A stretch of DNA of 64,000 nucleotides from Polynucleobacter sp. UK-Kesae-W10 (GTDB lineage: Bacteria > Pseudomonadota > Gammaproteobacteria > Burkholderiales > Burkholderiaceae), in assembly GCF_018881575.1 (NCBI RefSeq), contig NZ_JACVQB010000002.1, positions 186,001-250,000 on the forward strand. Direction: 5' to 3'. The notes beneath the pieces were generated by a model. That model made no database searches and was not told the origin of the DNA. It saw only the letters and a program-made list of their open reading frames with translations. A program made the position numbers and the translations under genes. Positions 9,822 through 18,037 of this stretch are shown here, one piece after another. Each line of letters begins with the position of its first letter. Position 1 is the stretch's first letter.

Positions 9822-11455
9822 GTTTGTTGCGCTATGAAGACTTTTGTATCTCTTTTGGAGCAGGGCGCCGCGAGAAGTTTGCTGTTAATCACCTGGACTT
9901 AGAGATTGGAGTGGGTGAGCGTGTGGCTTTGGTGGGTGAATCAGGTTCAGGAAAAACCTTAACTGCACTCGCCCCACTCCGACTCGAGCCTGAGGGTGCA
10001 AAAATTTCCGGAAAGATTCTCTGGAATAAAAAGGATGGGCAGGGAACGGTGGACTTGTTGTCCTTGCCAATTGATAGCATCCGAGAAATTCGTGGGCGCG
10101 AAATTGCCATGATTTTTCAGGAGCCAATGACTGCGCTCAATCCACTATTCACTATCGGTAATCAAATTATCGAAGCAGTGCAGATTTATCAGCCGCTCAT
10201 TTCTAAATCGGATTGCGCAGATGCAGCAATAGATCTACTCAGAAAGACGGGTATTACGGAACCGGAGCACCGTTTTTACTCTTACCCTCACCAGTTGTCT
10301 GGTGGACAACGTCAGCGCGCGATGATTGCCATGGCTTTAGCGTGCAAGCCACGCTTGCTGATCGCAGATGAACCGACGACCGCCTTGGATGTCAGTTTGC
10401 GTTTGCAAATTTTAGAATTACTCAAAGAGCTGCAAGAAGAATCCAAAGATCATGGCGGTATGGGGATCTTACTCATTACGCATGATCTCAATTTGGTGAA
10501 ACATTTTGCGCAACGCGTAGCTGTATTAAATCAAGGGAACTTGATGGAGGCAGGGCCTACCAAACAAGTATTTGAGCATCCTACTGATCCCTATACTCGC
10601 GCATTAGTCAATAGTGAGCCTGTGCGAGAGTTGGCGCCGGTGATGCCTCTGGCTCCAGTCTTATTGAAGACCGACAATTTGTCTGTCGCTTACCCAAGCT
10701 CGGAGTCGGTTGCTTGGTTTAAGAAGGCGCCACCACATAAGGTCTTAAAAAAAGTCAGCTTTCAGTTAAAGCAGGGTCAAACTATCGGCGTGATTGGAGA
10801 GTCTGGTTCTGGCAAGACCACATTAGGTATGGCGGTGTTGGGTTTGCTTGGCGACTCAGCCGCATTAGTTTCGGGTGACGTAGATATCTTGGGTAAAGAT
10901 TGGCAGGCTCTCAAGCCGATTGAGCGTCGTGCCATGCGCTCAAGTTTGCAAGTGATCTTTCAGGATCCCTTTGGTTCTTTATCGCCACGCATGAATGTGA
11001 TGCAAATTATTGCTGAAGGTTTGGATATTCACTATCCAACATTATCGGCAGCAGAGCGTGAATCGCGCGTAGTGGACATGCTCAAAGAAGTTGGTCTGGA
11101 TCGATCGGCATTGACGCGTTATCCCCATGAGTTTTCTGGTGGACAACGTCAGCGGATCGCGATTGCTCGCGCATTGATTTTGCGTCCTCAAATTCTGGTG
11201 CTCGATGAGCCTACCTCAGCATTGGATGTCTCGATCCAAAAACAAGTGCTTGCATTACTTTCCGAGCTGCAAAAGAAATACAACTTGGCCTATCTGATGA
11301 TCAGCCATGATTTGGCAGTCATTCGCGCCATGTCGCACGAGATGATGGTTCTAAAGGAGGGCAGGGTTATGGAGTTTGGGGATACCGAAACCATGATTGC
11401 CCACCCAAAGCAGGTTTACACCAAGGAATTGTTCGCCGCAGCTGAGCTGACTTAG
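9818..11455 (+). CDS. yejF: ABC transporter ATP-binding protein YejF (two fused ATPase domains)
   Basis: Energises the Yej importer. At 545 aa it contains two complete nucleotide-binding domains. The first has Walker A GESGSGKT at 40-47, ABC signature LSGGQRQR near 159 and Walker B LLIADEPT. The second has Walker A GESGSGKTT near 326, signature FSGGQRQR near 438 and ILVLDEPT. Each is followed by the oligopeptide-type C-terminal region. It is the last gene of the operon; a 147-base gap follows, in which I see no convincing terminator. Confidence 0.96.
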   Translation: MSLLRYEDFCISFGAGRREKFAVNHLDLEIGVGERVALVGESGSGKTLTALAPLRLEPEGAKISGKILWNKKDGQGTVDLLSLPIDSIREIRGREIAMIFQEPMTALNPLFTIGNQIIEAVQIYQPLISKSDCADAAIDLLRKTGITEPEHRFYSYPHQLSGGQRQRAMIAMALACKPRLLIADEPTTALDVSLRLQILELLKELQEESKDHGGMGILLITHDLNLVKHFAQRVAVLNQGNLMEAGPTKQVFEHPTDPYTRALVNSEPVRELAPVMPLAPVLLKTDNLSVAYPSSESVAWFKKAPPHKVLKKVSFQLKQGQTIGVIGESGSGKTTLGMAVLGLLGDSAALVSGDVDILGKDWQALKPIERRAMRSSLQVIFQDPFGSLSPRMNVMQIIAEGLDIHYPTLSAAERESRVVDMLKEVGLDRSALTRYPHEFSGGQRQRIAIARALILRPQILVLDEPTSALDVSIQKQVLALLSELQKKYNLAYLMISHDLAVIRAMSHEMMVLKEGRVMEFGDTETMIAHPKQVYTKELFAAAELT

Positions 11456-11602
11456 TCCCCCAATAAAATTTGGACCCATGGGCTAATTTGGTGCATCCGA
11501 AGTAGAAATAATGCACTAAAAAACAAAAATACCAATAAAAACAGTCATTTAAGGGTAGTTCTTAAACTTGGTTAAATAAAGGTTCTTTGTTAAACTGACT
11601 AG

Positions 11603-12262
11603 ATGTCATTGAAAAAAGCACTCCTTTCGCAAGTCCTGGGTCTCGCCCTAGGTTTGGCGAGCTCTTTTTCTGCTTTTGCAGTGGATGCAACTGCATCAGT
11701 GGAGGCTCCAGCAGTCGCTGAGACAGTCGTTCCCAAAGAGAGCATGTTCCAGGCTGGAAGAGCCTACATCGCTAAGGTGTCTGATCGCTTTGCTGACACC
11801 GTCACAGGTAAGTCTGAAGAACTGATTAATCGCGCAATGGAAGTGATTGGCGTGCGTTACCGCTGGGATAGTGAACTGCCACAGTCTGGTTTAGATGGCA
11901 GCAGCTTTGTGGGCTACGTATTTAAAGACAAGCTTGGATTTTTACTGCCACGCAAGTCAACGCAAATGAGTCGTGTTGGTAAGCCCGTTAATCGCGATGA
12001 GCTGCAACCAGGTGATCTCGTATTTTTTAACACCATGCGTTTAACATTTTCGCATGTGGGTATTTACGTTGGCGACAACAAATTCATTCACTCTCCATCC
12101 AAGGGCACAAGCGTTCGTGTTGATGATCTAGGAAGCTTGTATTGGGACAAACGTTTTGATGGTGCACGTCGCTTAGACGGCAGTGACAATCTCGACGATT
12201 CTGAGCGCCAAGAGTTGCTCAATGAAGTGAAAAATCTCAAGCGTAAATCACGCAGCTTGTAA
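11603..12262 (+). CDS. NlpC/P60 (C40) family protein lacking the catalytic cysteine
   Basis: Secreted 219-aa protein with a signal peptide (about residues 1-26, cleavage near SAFA-VD) and one NlpC/P60 domain at about 72-190. Active members cut peptidoglycan stem peptides with a Cys-His-His triad. Here the normal DCSG motif reads DGSS (residues 98-101), so Gly99 replaces the nucleophilic Cys. Both later histidines are kept (H151 in FSHVGIYVG and H163 in KFIHSPSKG), as are LQPGDLVFF and FDGARRL. The fold is probably intact but hydrolysis is not expected, so this is likely a peptidoglycan-binding or regulatory pseudoenzyme. The reading frame is open and shows no other damage. Confidence 0.88.
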   Translation: MSLKKALLSQVLGLALGLASSFSAFAVDATASVEAPAVAETVVPKESMFQAGRAYIAKVSDRFADTVTGKSEELINRAMEVIGVRYRWDSELPQSGLDGSSFVGYVFKDKLGFLLPRKSTQMSRVGKPVNRDELQPGDLVFFNTMRLTFSHVGIYVGDNKFIHSPSKGTSVRVDDLGSLYWDKRFDGARRLDGSDNLDDSERQELLNEVKNLKRKSRSL

Positions 12263-12275
12263 TACCGATATTGCC

Positions 12276-12297
12276 TCTAGAGCCTTGAGCGCTCTAG
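12276..12297. terminator. Possible bidirectional terminator between convergent genes
   Basis: A 7-bp inverted repeat (CTAGAGC at 12277-12283 and GCTCTAG at 12291-12297, loop of 7) lies between the convergent NlpC/P60 and patatin genes and overlaps the patatin stop codon. The T-run after it is short (CCTTTC), so termination strength is doubtful. Confidence 0.3.
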
Positions 12298-13196
12298 CCT
12301 TTCAGCTTTTCCTTAATGAGACCCATTTGTTCTTGGGCGGCCACTTCACCAGCTAAGATGGCGGCATTTCGGGATTTGAAATCACCACCACTCATTTGCT
12401 TGAGTTGTGGTTGAATCACAATGTCAGCACTCTTTAGCTCATACTGATTAATGCTTCTTTGCATAATCGAAATGGTTTGTTGCAGTACCCCAAACGTACC
12501 GCTCGCATCTTGATGCACCGGTTCAGATGAAATATTGACAGCAATTACCAAGGTGGCACCCATTTGTCTGGCATAACTCACCGGTACAGGCGCTACTAAA
12601 CCGCCATCAACATATTCTTTTCCGCCAATGATGGTGGGTTGAAAAACGCCTGGAACGCTACAAGAGGCGCGGACAGCCTGTCCAGTATTGCCACTGCGAA
12701 AGAGAACCCCTTTGCCTGACTGTAATTCTGTTGCCACAATTCCAAGGGGAATACGCATTTGCTCTATCGTTTTGTTTTGCACTTCACGATTGACCATGTT
12801 TTGCAGTGCATCCCCTTTAATAAGTCCACCAAAACGGCCGACAAATGGGAGGCCCCAATCGGCAATCGTGGCTTCATCTAAGTTGAGGGCCAATCGATTT
12901 AGGTCGTTTCCGCTTGCTCCGGATGCAAGTAGGGCGGCAATGACGCTGCCAGCACTACTGCCAACCACAATGTCTGGGCGAATCCCTTGAGCCTCTAGCG
13001 CCTTAATGACGCCCACATGGGCAAAACCTCTGGCTGCGCCAGCGCCCAGGACTAGTCCAACCACAGGTTTCTTAGACCCCATCAGCCCGCAAGAACTTAA
13101 ACCTCCCGCAGCAAATAAGGTTCCGACGCTCATGCCAAGGCCAAGTAGGCGGCGGCGATCCATAGAAAGAGGGTGTTTTGGTGAAATATCGTGCAT
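12294..13196 (-). CDS. Patatin-like phospholipase with Tat-type lipoprotein signal
   Basis: A 300-aa RssA/patatin-type lipid acyl hydrolase using a Ser-Asp dyad. The oxyanion-hole loop GAGAARGFAHVG, nucleophile motif GSSAG (79-83, Ser81) and the dyad motif YVDGG (about 202-206) are all present, so it should be active. The N-terminus is unusual: MDRRRLLGLGMSVGTLFAAG followed by LSSC (Cys36) reads as a twin-arginine signal ending in a lipobox, implying an exported lipoprotein. The start could be ATG 13196 or the internal Met12 just before the arginines. It is convergent with the NlpC/P60 gene and divergent from scpB. Confidence 0.88.
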   Translation of the reverse strand: MHDISPKHPLSMDRRRLLGLGMSVGTLFAAGGLSSCGLMGSKKPVVGLVLGAGAARGFAHVGVIKALEAQGIRPDIVVGSSAGSVIAALLASGASGNDLNRLALNLDEATIADWGLPFVGRFGGLIKGDALQNMVNREVQNKTIEQMRIPLGIVATELQSGKGVLFRSGNTGQAVRASCSVPGVFQPTIIGGKEYVDGGLVAPVPVSYARQMGATLVIAVNISSEPVHQDASGTFGVLQQTISIMQRSINQYELKSADIVIQPQLKQMSGGDFKSRNAAILAGEVAAQEQMGLIKEKLKG

Positions 13197-13365
13197 GTGG
13201 CTATTGTATTGAGCCTACCTTATAATGGCAGGACGGTGAACGAAATGGACTTCGTTGCAGCGCGGATATATCCCCAAACTAGAAATTCAGATGGATTGCC
13301 CGTAGTCGCTAGAAAACACCAAAACCCATTACTGAAATACATTTTTTTAAAGCCTACTCAGGAAT

Positions 13366-14130
13366 ATGCCTGATAGCCCGACTTTTATGGACGATCACAA
13401 CAAGCGCGTAATTGAAACAGCCCTCCTGTGCGCGCAGGAGCCACTCACCGTTGCTGACCTGTCTCGTTTATTTGTTGAAGACATCACCACCGCTGACATT
13501 GATGAAGCGCTCGTTGAGATTCAGCGTGCCTGGGATGACAGTGGTATGGAGCTGGTGCATATTGCTACTGGCTGGCGTTTCCAGAGCCGTTTATCCATGC
13601 GTGAGTACCTTGACCGTTTAACGCCTGAAAAGCCACCGAAATATTCCCGTGCAGTAATGGAAACCTTGGCGATTATTGCCTACCGTCAACCAGTGACCCG
13701 TGGTGAGATTGAAGAGATTCGTGGTGTAGCGGTAAGCAGTAATGTCATGAAACAGTTGGAGGATCGTGGTTGGGTAGAAGTCATTGGCCATAAAGATACC
13801 GTTGGCCGCCCAGGTTTATATGCCACCACTAAGCAATTTTTAGATGATTTAAGTCTCACGAATTTACAAAGCCTGCCAATCCTAGAGGATGCAGCACCAA
13901 TGGCTGCGGCTGAGCAATTAGGTCAAGCGGTCATGGAGTTTGATCCAAGTGCAACCGTGGAAACCGTTGTGATTGATGGTGAGCTAGAAGTGGTGGAAGA
14001 AGTGGTGGTGGAAGAAACTACCGTTGAGATCACAGAAGAAATCAGTGTTGAAGATGCGCAAGCAGAAGAAGCAGAAGAGACAGAAGAAGTAAGCCCTGAG
14101 TCTGATAGCCCATCAGACGAAACAAAATAA
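13366..14130 (+). CDS. scpB: Segregation and condensation protein ScpB
   Basis: Kleisin-associated subunit of the SMC-ScpAB condensin complex, needed for chromosome compaction. Two winged-helix domains occupy about residues 10-165 (for example [28 protein letters not shown], cited by its ends SRAVMETL and EIRGV). The C-terminal 70 residues are a Glu/Val-rich acidic tail (VEEVVVEE repeats), longer than in the basic family. Starts at 13366 or at ATG 13387 (MDDHNKR); the AGGA before 13366 is very close. Six bases separate it from rluB, so the two are co-transcribed. scpA is not in the window. Confidence 0.94.
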   Translation: MPDSPTFMDDHNKRVIETALLCAQEPLTVADLSRLFVEDITTADIDEALVEIQRAWDDSGMELVHIATGWRFQSRLSMREYLDRLTPEKPPKYSRAVMETLAIIAYRQPVTRGEIEEIRGVAVSSNVMKQLEDRGWVEVIGHKDTVGRPGLYATTKQFLDDLSLTNLQSLPILEDAAPMAAAEQLGQAVMEFDPSATVETVVIDGELEVVEEVVVEETTVEITEEISVEDAQAEEAEETEEVSPESDSPSDETK

Positions 14131-14136
14131 TGATTA

Positions 14137-15882
14137 ATGACAAGCTCTAACGAAAACGATTCATCCCCGGTAGCACCCCAAGTAACGTCATCCAGTGTTG
14201 ATGGCGCCAAGCCTGAAGGCGGCGAGCGTGCGCCACGCGAAGATCGTGGCCCGCGTAACCCACGCCGTGCGGGTTCGGGAAAGCACCCCTTTAATAAGAA
14301 GCGCCCCTTCAATAAAGATAAGCCACGTCGCGAAGGTACTGAAGGCAATGGTCCCCGTGAGGGTGGCGGTAATCAGGCCAGCAAGTTAGCTCCCAACGCT
14401 GCGGATGCGGAGGCATTATTTGCTTCAGTCGTTTCTGGGGAATTTGATGCAGCGCTAGATGCCCCTGAAGTTTTGGAAACCAAAAATCCAGATGGCTTTA
14501 ATGAAAGCGACATCTCTCATCAAACTGGAGTAGAGCGTCGTGCACAACGTGCTCAGCGTTCACGTGAGGATGAAGATCCAGATGCGCCGACAGAAGAAGA
14601 GATGAGTAGTTTGCAGTTTGCAAACGTTGATGATTTGCCGCTCAGTTTGCGCGACGAAGTATGGTCCGACCTTGATGGTTTGGATGATGATGCTGATGAT
14701 GAAGATACCGTTAAGTTGCATAAGGTATTGGCTGACGTTGGTATGGGATCACGTCGCGATATGGAAGACTTGATTATTCAGGGCCGCGTCTCCGTGAATG
14801 GTTTACCGGCGCACATCGGCCAACGGATTGGACCAACAGATCAAGTGCGCATCAATGGCAAGCCAGTTCATCGCAAGATTCAGACTAAGCCGCCCCGCGT
14901 CATCATGTATCACAAGCCTGCTGGAGAGATCGTCAGCCAGTCTGATCCCGAGGGTCGCCCAACCGTATTTGATCGTTTGCCAAAGCCACGTCAAGGACGT
15001 TGGATTGCAGTAGGTCGCTTAGACTTTAATACCGAAGGCCTCTTGTTATTCACCACTTCTGGTGAGTTAGCAAATCGCTTGATGCATCCACGCTACGGCG
15101 TCGAGCGTGAATACGCTGTGCGTATTTTGGGTGAGTTGAGTCAAGAAAACACTGCGCAGTTAAAGAGCGGCATTACGCTCGATGATGGACAAGCCAAATT
15201 CTTACGTCTTGCCATGGGTGGTGGTGACGGTGCCAACCGTTGGTATCACGTTGCATTAACTGAAGGTCGTAACCGTGAAGTACGCCGCATGTTTGAAGCG
15301 GTAGGTCACACGGTATCGCGCCTGATTCGTACTCGCTACGGCATTTTCTTATTGCCCCCACGCTTGAGACGTGGAAAGTGGGAAGAGATTGAGGCTGGTG
15401 GCATTTACAACTTGATGAAGTTTGCGGGCTTAAAAATGCCGCAACCGCAAGATAAGGGTCGCAATCCAAACGCAGGCGGCCAGAGTCGCAATCCTGCTGG
15501 TGCTGATTTCCAGCCAGATCCAATGCAGACCTCAGTGTCTTACTGGGGGTCGCGTGATGCACTGACCTTAGCCAGTGGACATAATGGCCTCACCCATCAG
15601 GGAAGAGGCGGTAAACCTGGTGGCGGCGGTGGCTCCGGAGAGGGTCGCGGACCTTTCCGAGGTCGCACCCAAGGCGGCAGACCGGGACAAGGCGGCCAAG
15701 GTGGGCAGGGCGGTCAGGGTCAAAATCGCAATAAAGGCAAAAAAGTCCATCATGGGCAGTCTGCTTTTGTGTCAGGAAGCCCTCAAACCCCTGGAAATGG
15801 ACCTAAACGCAGCGCCCCAAAAGGGCGTAAACCCTTCAACAAAGGGCCTCGAAAACCCCGAAATCCAGGCGAAAGCTTCTGA
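14137..15882 (+). CDS. rluB: 23S rRNA pseudouridine synthase RluB with long low-complexity tails
   Basis: Makes pseudouridine 2605 in 23S rRNA. The core has an S4 RNA-binding domain (about 190-235, [20 protein letters not shown]) and the RsuA/RluB/E/F catalytic domain with [12 protein letters not shown] (about 292-303; Asp is the nucleophile) and the closing [19 protein letters not shown]. At 581 aa it is about twice the E. coli enzyme: 190 residues rich in Arg/Pro/Asp/Glu precede the S4 domain, and about 145 residues rich in Gly/Gln/Arg/Lys follow the core. Such disordered basic tails are common in betaproteobacterial RluB and probably bind RNA. Confidence 0.93.
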   Translation: MTSSNENDSSPVAPQVTSSSVDGAKPEGGERAPREDRGPRNPRRAGSGKHPFNKKRPFNKDKPRREGTEGNGPREGGGNQASKLAPNAADAEALFASVVSGEFDAALDAPEVLETKNPDGFNESDISHQTGVERRAQRAQRSREDEDPDAPTEEEMSSLQFANVDDLPLSLRDEVWSDLDGLDDDADDEDTVKLHKVLADVGMGSRRDMEDLIIQGRVSVNGLPAHIGQRIGPTDQVRINGKPVHRKIQTKPPRVIMYHKPAGEIVSQSDPEGRPTVFDRLPKPRQGRWIAVGRLDFNTEGLLLFTTSGELANRLMHPRYGVEREYAVRILGELSQENTAQLKSGITLDDGQAKFLRLAMGGGDGANRWYHVALTEGRNREVRRMFEAVGHTVSRLIRTRYGIFLLPPRLRRGKWEEIEAGGIYNLMKFAGLKMPQPQDKGRNPNAGGQSRNPAGADFQPDPMQTSVSYWGSRDALTLASGHNGLTHQGRGGKPGGGGGSGEGRGPFRGRTQGGRPGQGGQGGQGGQGQNRNKGKKVHHGQSAFVSGSPQTPGNGPKRSAPKGRKPFNKGPRKPRNPGESF

Positions 15883-15910
15883 TTTCTAACAGTTTTCTCT
15901 AAAAATCAGC

Positions 15911-15916
15911 TATAAT
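15911..15916 (+). promoter_or_regulatory. -10 element of the rimP-nusA-infB operon promoter
   Basis: A perfect TATAAT hexamer 27 bases after the rluB stop. Transcription would begin near 15923, exactly at the first hairpin of the leader. No good -35 box is visible at 16-18 bases upstream. Confidence 0.55.
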
Positions 15917-15922
15917 TTTGGT

Positions 15923-16031
15923 CTTGCAGTACAAACATACTGCAAGTGTTGTTACCGACTGATGTTGCGATCAACGTAAGTCGGCCTGTTCTGAATTTCG
16001 AGAATATGGGCTTCAAAGCCCATTTTTTTTT
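15923..16031 (+). promoter_or_regulatory. Structured 5' leader of rimP-nusA-infB with terminal intrinsic terminator (attenuator candidate)
   Basis: Three consecutive inverted repeats lie between the -10 box and rimP: CTTGCAGT/ACTGCAAG (15923-15946, 8 perfect pairs, loop 8); CCGACT/AGTCGG with an inner GTTG/CAAC (15955-15984); and ATGGGCT/AGCCCAT (16006-16023, loop 4) followed at once by nine T residues to 16031. The last is a textbook intrinsic terminator just before the start codon. NusA itself affects termination, so feedback control by attenuation is plausible. Rfam holds leader RNAs upstream of rimP in other bacteria; whether this belongs to one needs a covariance search. Confidence 0.6.
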
Positions 16032-16054
16032 GCTTTTTTTGTTTGAAGGGTGTC

Positions 16055-16546
16055 GTGAAAGATCAAAAGATCATCGCTGCAGAGTTAGAAAACTTGGGTT
16101 ACACGCTAGTAGATATTGAGCGTGAAGCTGGAGGTTTGCTGCGCGTCACGATTGAAAACCCGGATTACGAGCGTTTGATTACGGTTTTAGATTGCGAAAA
16201 AGTAAGCCATCAATTGAGCTACACCTTGCCAGTCGAAAACATTCCGTATGAACGTTTAGAGATTTCTTCTCCAGGCCTCGATCGCCCTGTAAAAACGGCG
16301 CAAGATTTTGAGCGTTTTTCTGGAATGGAAGTGGATTTGAAGTTGCGTGTTGCCGTTGGTAATCGTAAGAATTTTCGTGGTGTGTTGCAAGGTTTGCTGA
16401 CTGGTGAGTTGGATTCGCCTGATGCTAAATTTGGTTTGGTGTTCGAGGGTGCTGATGGTCAGCCCTCTCAATTGGAGTTTTCTTTAGCCGAGGTCGATAA
16501 GACTCGGTTGGTCCCTGTTATTGATTTCAAAGGAAGAAAGTCATGA
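16055..16546 (+). CDS. rimP: Ribosome maturation factor RimP
   Basis: Assembly factor for the 30S subunit. About 163 aa, normal length, with the N-terminal alpha/beta domain ([14 protein letters not shown] near the start), the conserved CEKVSHQL and [10 protein letters not shown] motifs, and a C-terminal SH3-like barrel ending [10 protein letters not shown] place the start at GTG 16055, because GAAGGG (16045-16050) just before it can pair with 16S rRNA; a TTG at 16043 is the other option but falls inside that site. Its stop overlaps nusA by four bases. Confidence 0.94.
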   Translation: MKDQKIIAAELENLGYTLVDIEREAGGLLRVTIENPDYERLITVLDCEKVSHQLSYTLPVENIPYERLEISSPGLDRPVKTAQDFERFSGMEVDLKLRVAVGNRKNFRGVLQGLLTGELDSPDAKFGLVFEGADGQPSQLEFSLAEVDKTRLVPVIDFKGRKS

Positions 16547-18024
16547 GCCGAGAAGTTCTCATGTTGGCAGACGCCCTAGCGCGTGAAAAGAACGTTGATC
16601 AAGCTATTGTGTTCGAGGCGCTCGAAATGGCGCTGGCATCGGCCACTAAGAAGCGTTATGCAACTGAAGATGTGGATATTCGTGTATCGATTGACCGTGA
16701 GTCAGGCGAGTACGAGACCTTCCGCCGCTGGTTGGTTGTTCCAGATGAGGCAGGATTGCAAGAGCCGGATAAAGAGATTCTGCAGTTTGAAGCCAAAGAG
16801 CAAATTCCAGACATAGAAGTAGGCGACTACATCGAAGAGCAGATCGAATCTTTGGCTTTTGGCCGTATTGGCGCACAAGCTGCTAAGCAAGTGATCTTGC
16901 AACGCATTCGTGATGCCGAGCGCGAGCAAATTTTGAACGATTACTTAGAGCGTGGCGAAAAAGTCATGACCGGTACTGTGAAGCGTGCTGATAAGAATGG
17001 TTTGATTATCGAATCTGGTCGTGTTGAAGCATTGTTACGTCGCGATCAAATGATTCCAAAAGAGAACTTACGTTCTGGTGACCGCGTACGCGCCTACATC
17101 CTCAAAGTGGATCGTGAAGCCCGTGGCCCACAGATTGAACTTTCTCGTACTTGCCCAGAATTTTTAATCAAGTTGTTTGAGAACGAAGTTCCTGAGATGG
17201 AGCAGGGCTTGCTAGAGATTAAGGGCGCAGCCCGTGATCCTGGTATCCGCGCAAAGATCGCGGTTGTTACTTATGACAAGCGTATTGACCCAATCGGCAC
17301 TTGCGTTGGTGTTCGTGGTACTCGCGTTACAGCGGTTCGCAACGAAGTCGCTGGTGAAGCAGTAGATATTGTGTTGTGGTCTGAAGATCCAGCGCAGTTT
17401 GTGATTGGCGCCTTGGCTCCAGCACAAGTATCTTCCATCGTGGTTGACGAAGAGCGTCATGCGATGGACGTGGTTGTTGATGAAGAAAACCTTGCGATCG
17501 CGATTGGCCGTAGCGGACAGAACGTCCGTTTGGCAAGCGATTTGACTGGCTGGCAAATCAACATCATGACTCCTGAAGAGTCTGCTGAAAAAACTGAAAA
17601 AGAAGCTTCTTCTGTACGTCAATTGTTCATGGACAAGTTGGACGTAGACCAGGAAGTCGCTGATATTTTGATTGAAGAAGGTTTCAATACCTTGGAAGAA
17701 GTGGCTTATGTGCCATTGTCTGAAATGTTAGAAATCGATTCATTTGATGAAGATACTGTGAATGAGTTGCGTACCCGCGCTCGTGATTCTTTGTTAACGA
17801 TGGAGTTAGCAAAAGAAGAGCGTATTGGCGAGGTTTCACAAGACTTACGCTCCTTAGAAGGAATGACCACAGAGTTGATTGCCAAGCTTGCTGACAATCA
17901 AGTACATACCCGTGACGACCTGGCAGAACTAGCTGTTGATGAGCTGGTTGAGGCGACACAAATTGACGAAGAAACTGCGAAAACGCTCATCATGAAAGCG
18001 CGCGAACATTGGTTTACTTCATGA
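16543..18024 (+). CDS. nusA: Transcription termination/antitermination factor NusA
   Basis: Binds RNA polymerase and nascent RNA to modulate pausing, termination and antitermination. At 493 aa it has the full proteobacterial layout: N-terminal polymerase-binding domain (about 1-125), S1 domain (about 135-200, [20 protein letters not shown] start), two KH domains (about 230-345, with [10 protein letters not shown] and [12 protein letters not shown]), and two C-terminal acidic helix-hairpin repeats (about 360-490). Overlaps rimP by four bases; the next gene, infB, starts 13 bases on with GAGGAAG as ribosome site. Confidence 0.97.
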   Translation: MSREVLMLADALAREKNVDQAIVFEALEMALASATKKRYATEDVDIRVSIDRESGEYETFRRWLVVPDEAGLQEPDKEILQFEAKEQIPDIEVGDYIEEQIESLAFGRIGAQAAKQVILQRIRDAEREQILNDYLERGEKVMTGTVKRADKNGLIIESGRVEALLRRDQMIPKENLRSGDRVRAYILKVDREARGPQIELSRTCPEFLIKLFENEVPEMEQGLLEIKGAARDPGIRAKIAVVTYDKRIDPIGTCVGVRGTRVTAVRNEVAGEAVDIVLWSEDPAQFVIGALAPAQVSSIVVDEERHAMDVVVDEENLAIAIGRSGQNVRLASDLTGWQINIMTPEESAEKTEKEASSVRQLFMDKLDVDQEVADILIEEGFNTLEEVAYVPLSEMLEIDSFDEDTVNELRTRARDSLLTMELAKEERIGEVSQDLRSLEGMTTELIAKLADNQVHTRDDLAELAVDELVEATQIDEETAKTLIMKAREHWFTS

Positions 18025-18037
18025 GAGGAAGTAGTGC

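Noticed and set aside
11475..11516. CCCATGGG palindrome and GTGCAT/ATGCAC inverted repeat after yejF, considered as NtrC-type site or terminator
   Set aside because: Half sites are in the wrong orientation for NtrC, the loop is long, no T-run follows, and no sigma-54 promoter is near.
14041..14130. Acidic repeat tail of scpB as a repeat insertion
   Set aside because: Acidic C-terminal tails are frequent in ScpB and the frame runs on to a stop close to rluB; nothing suggests a mobile repeat.
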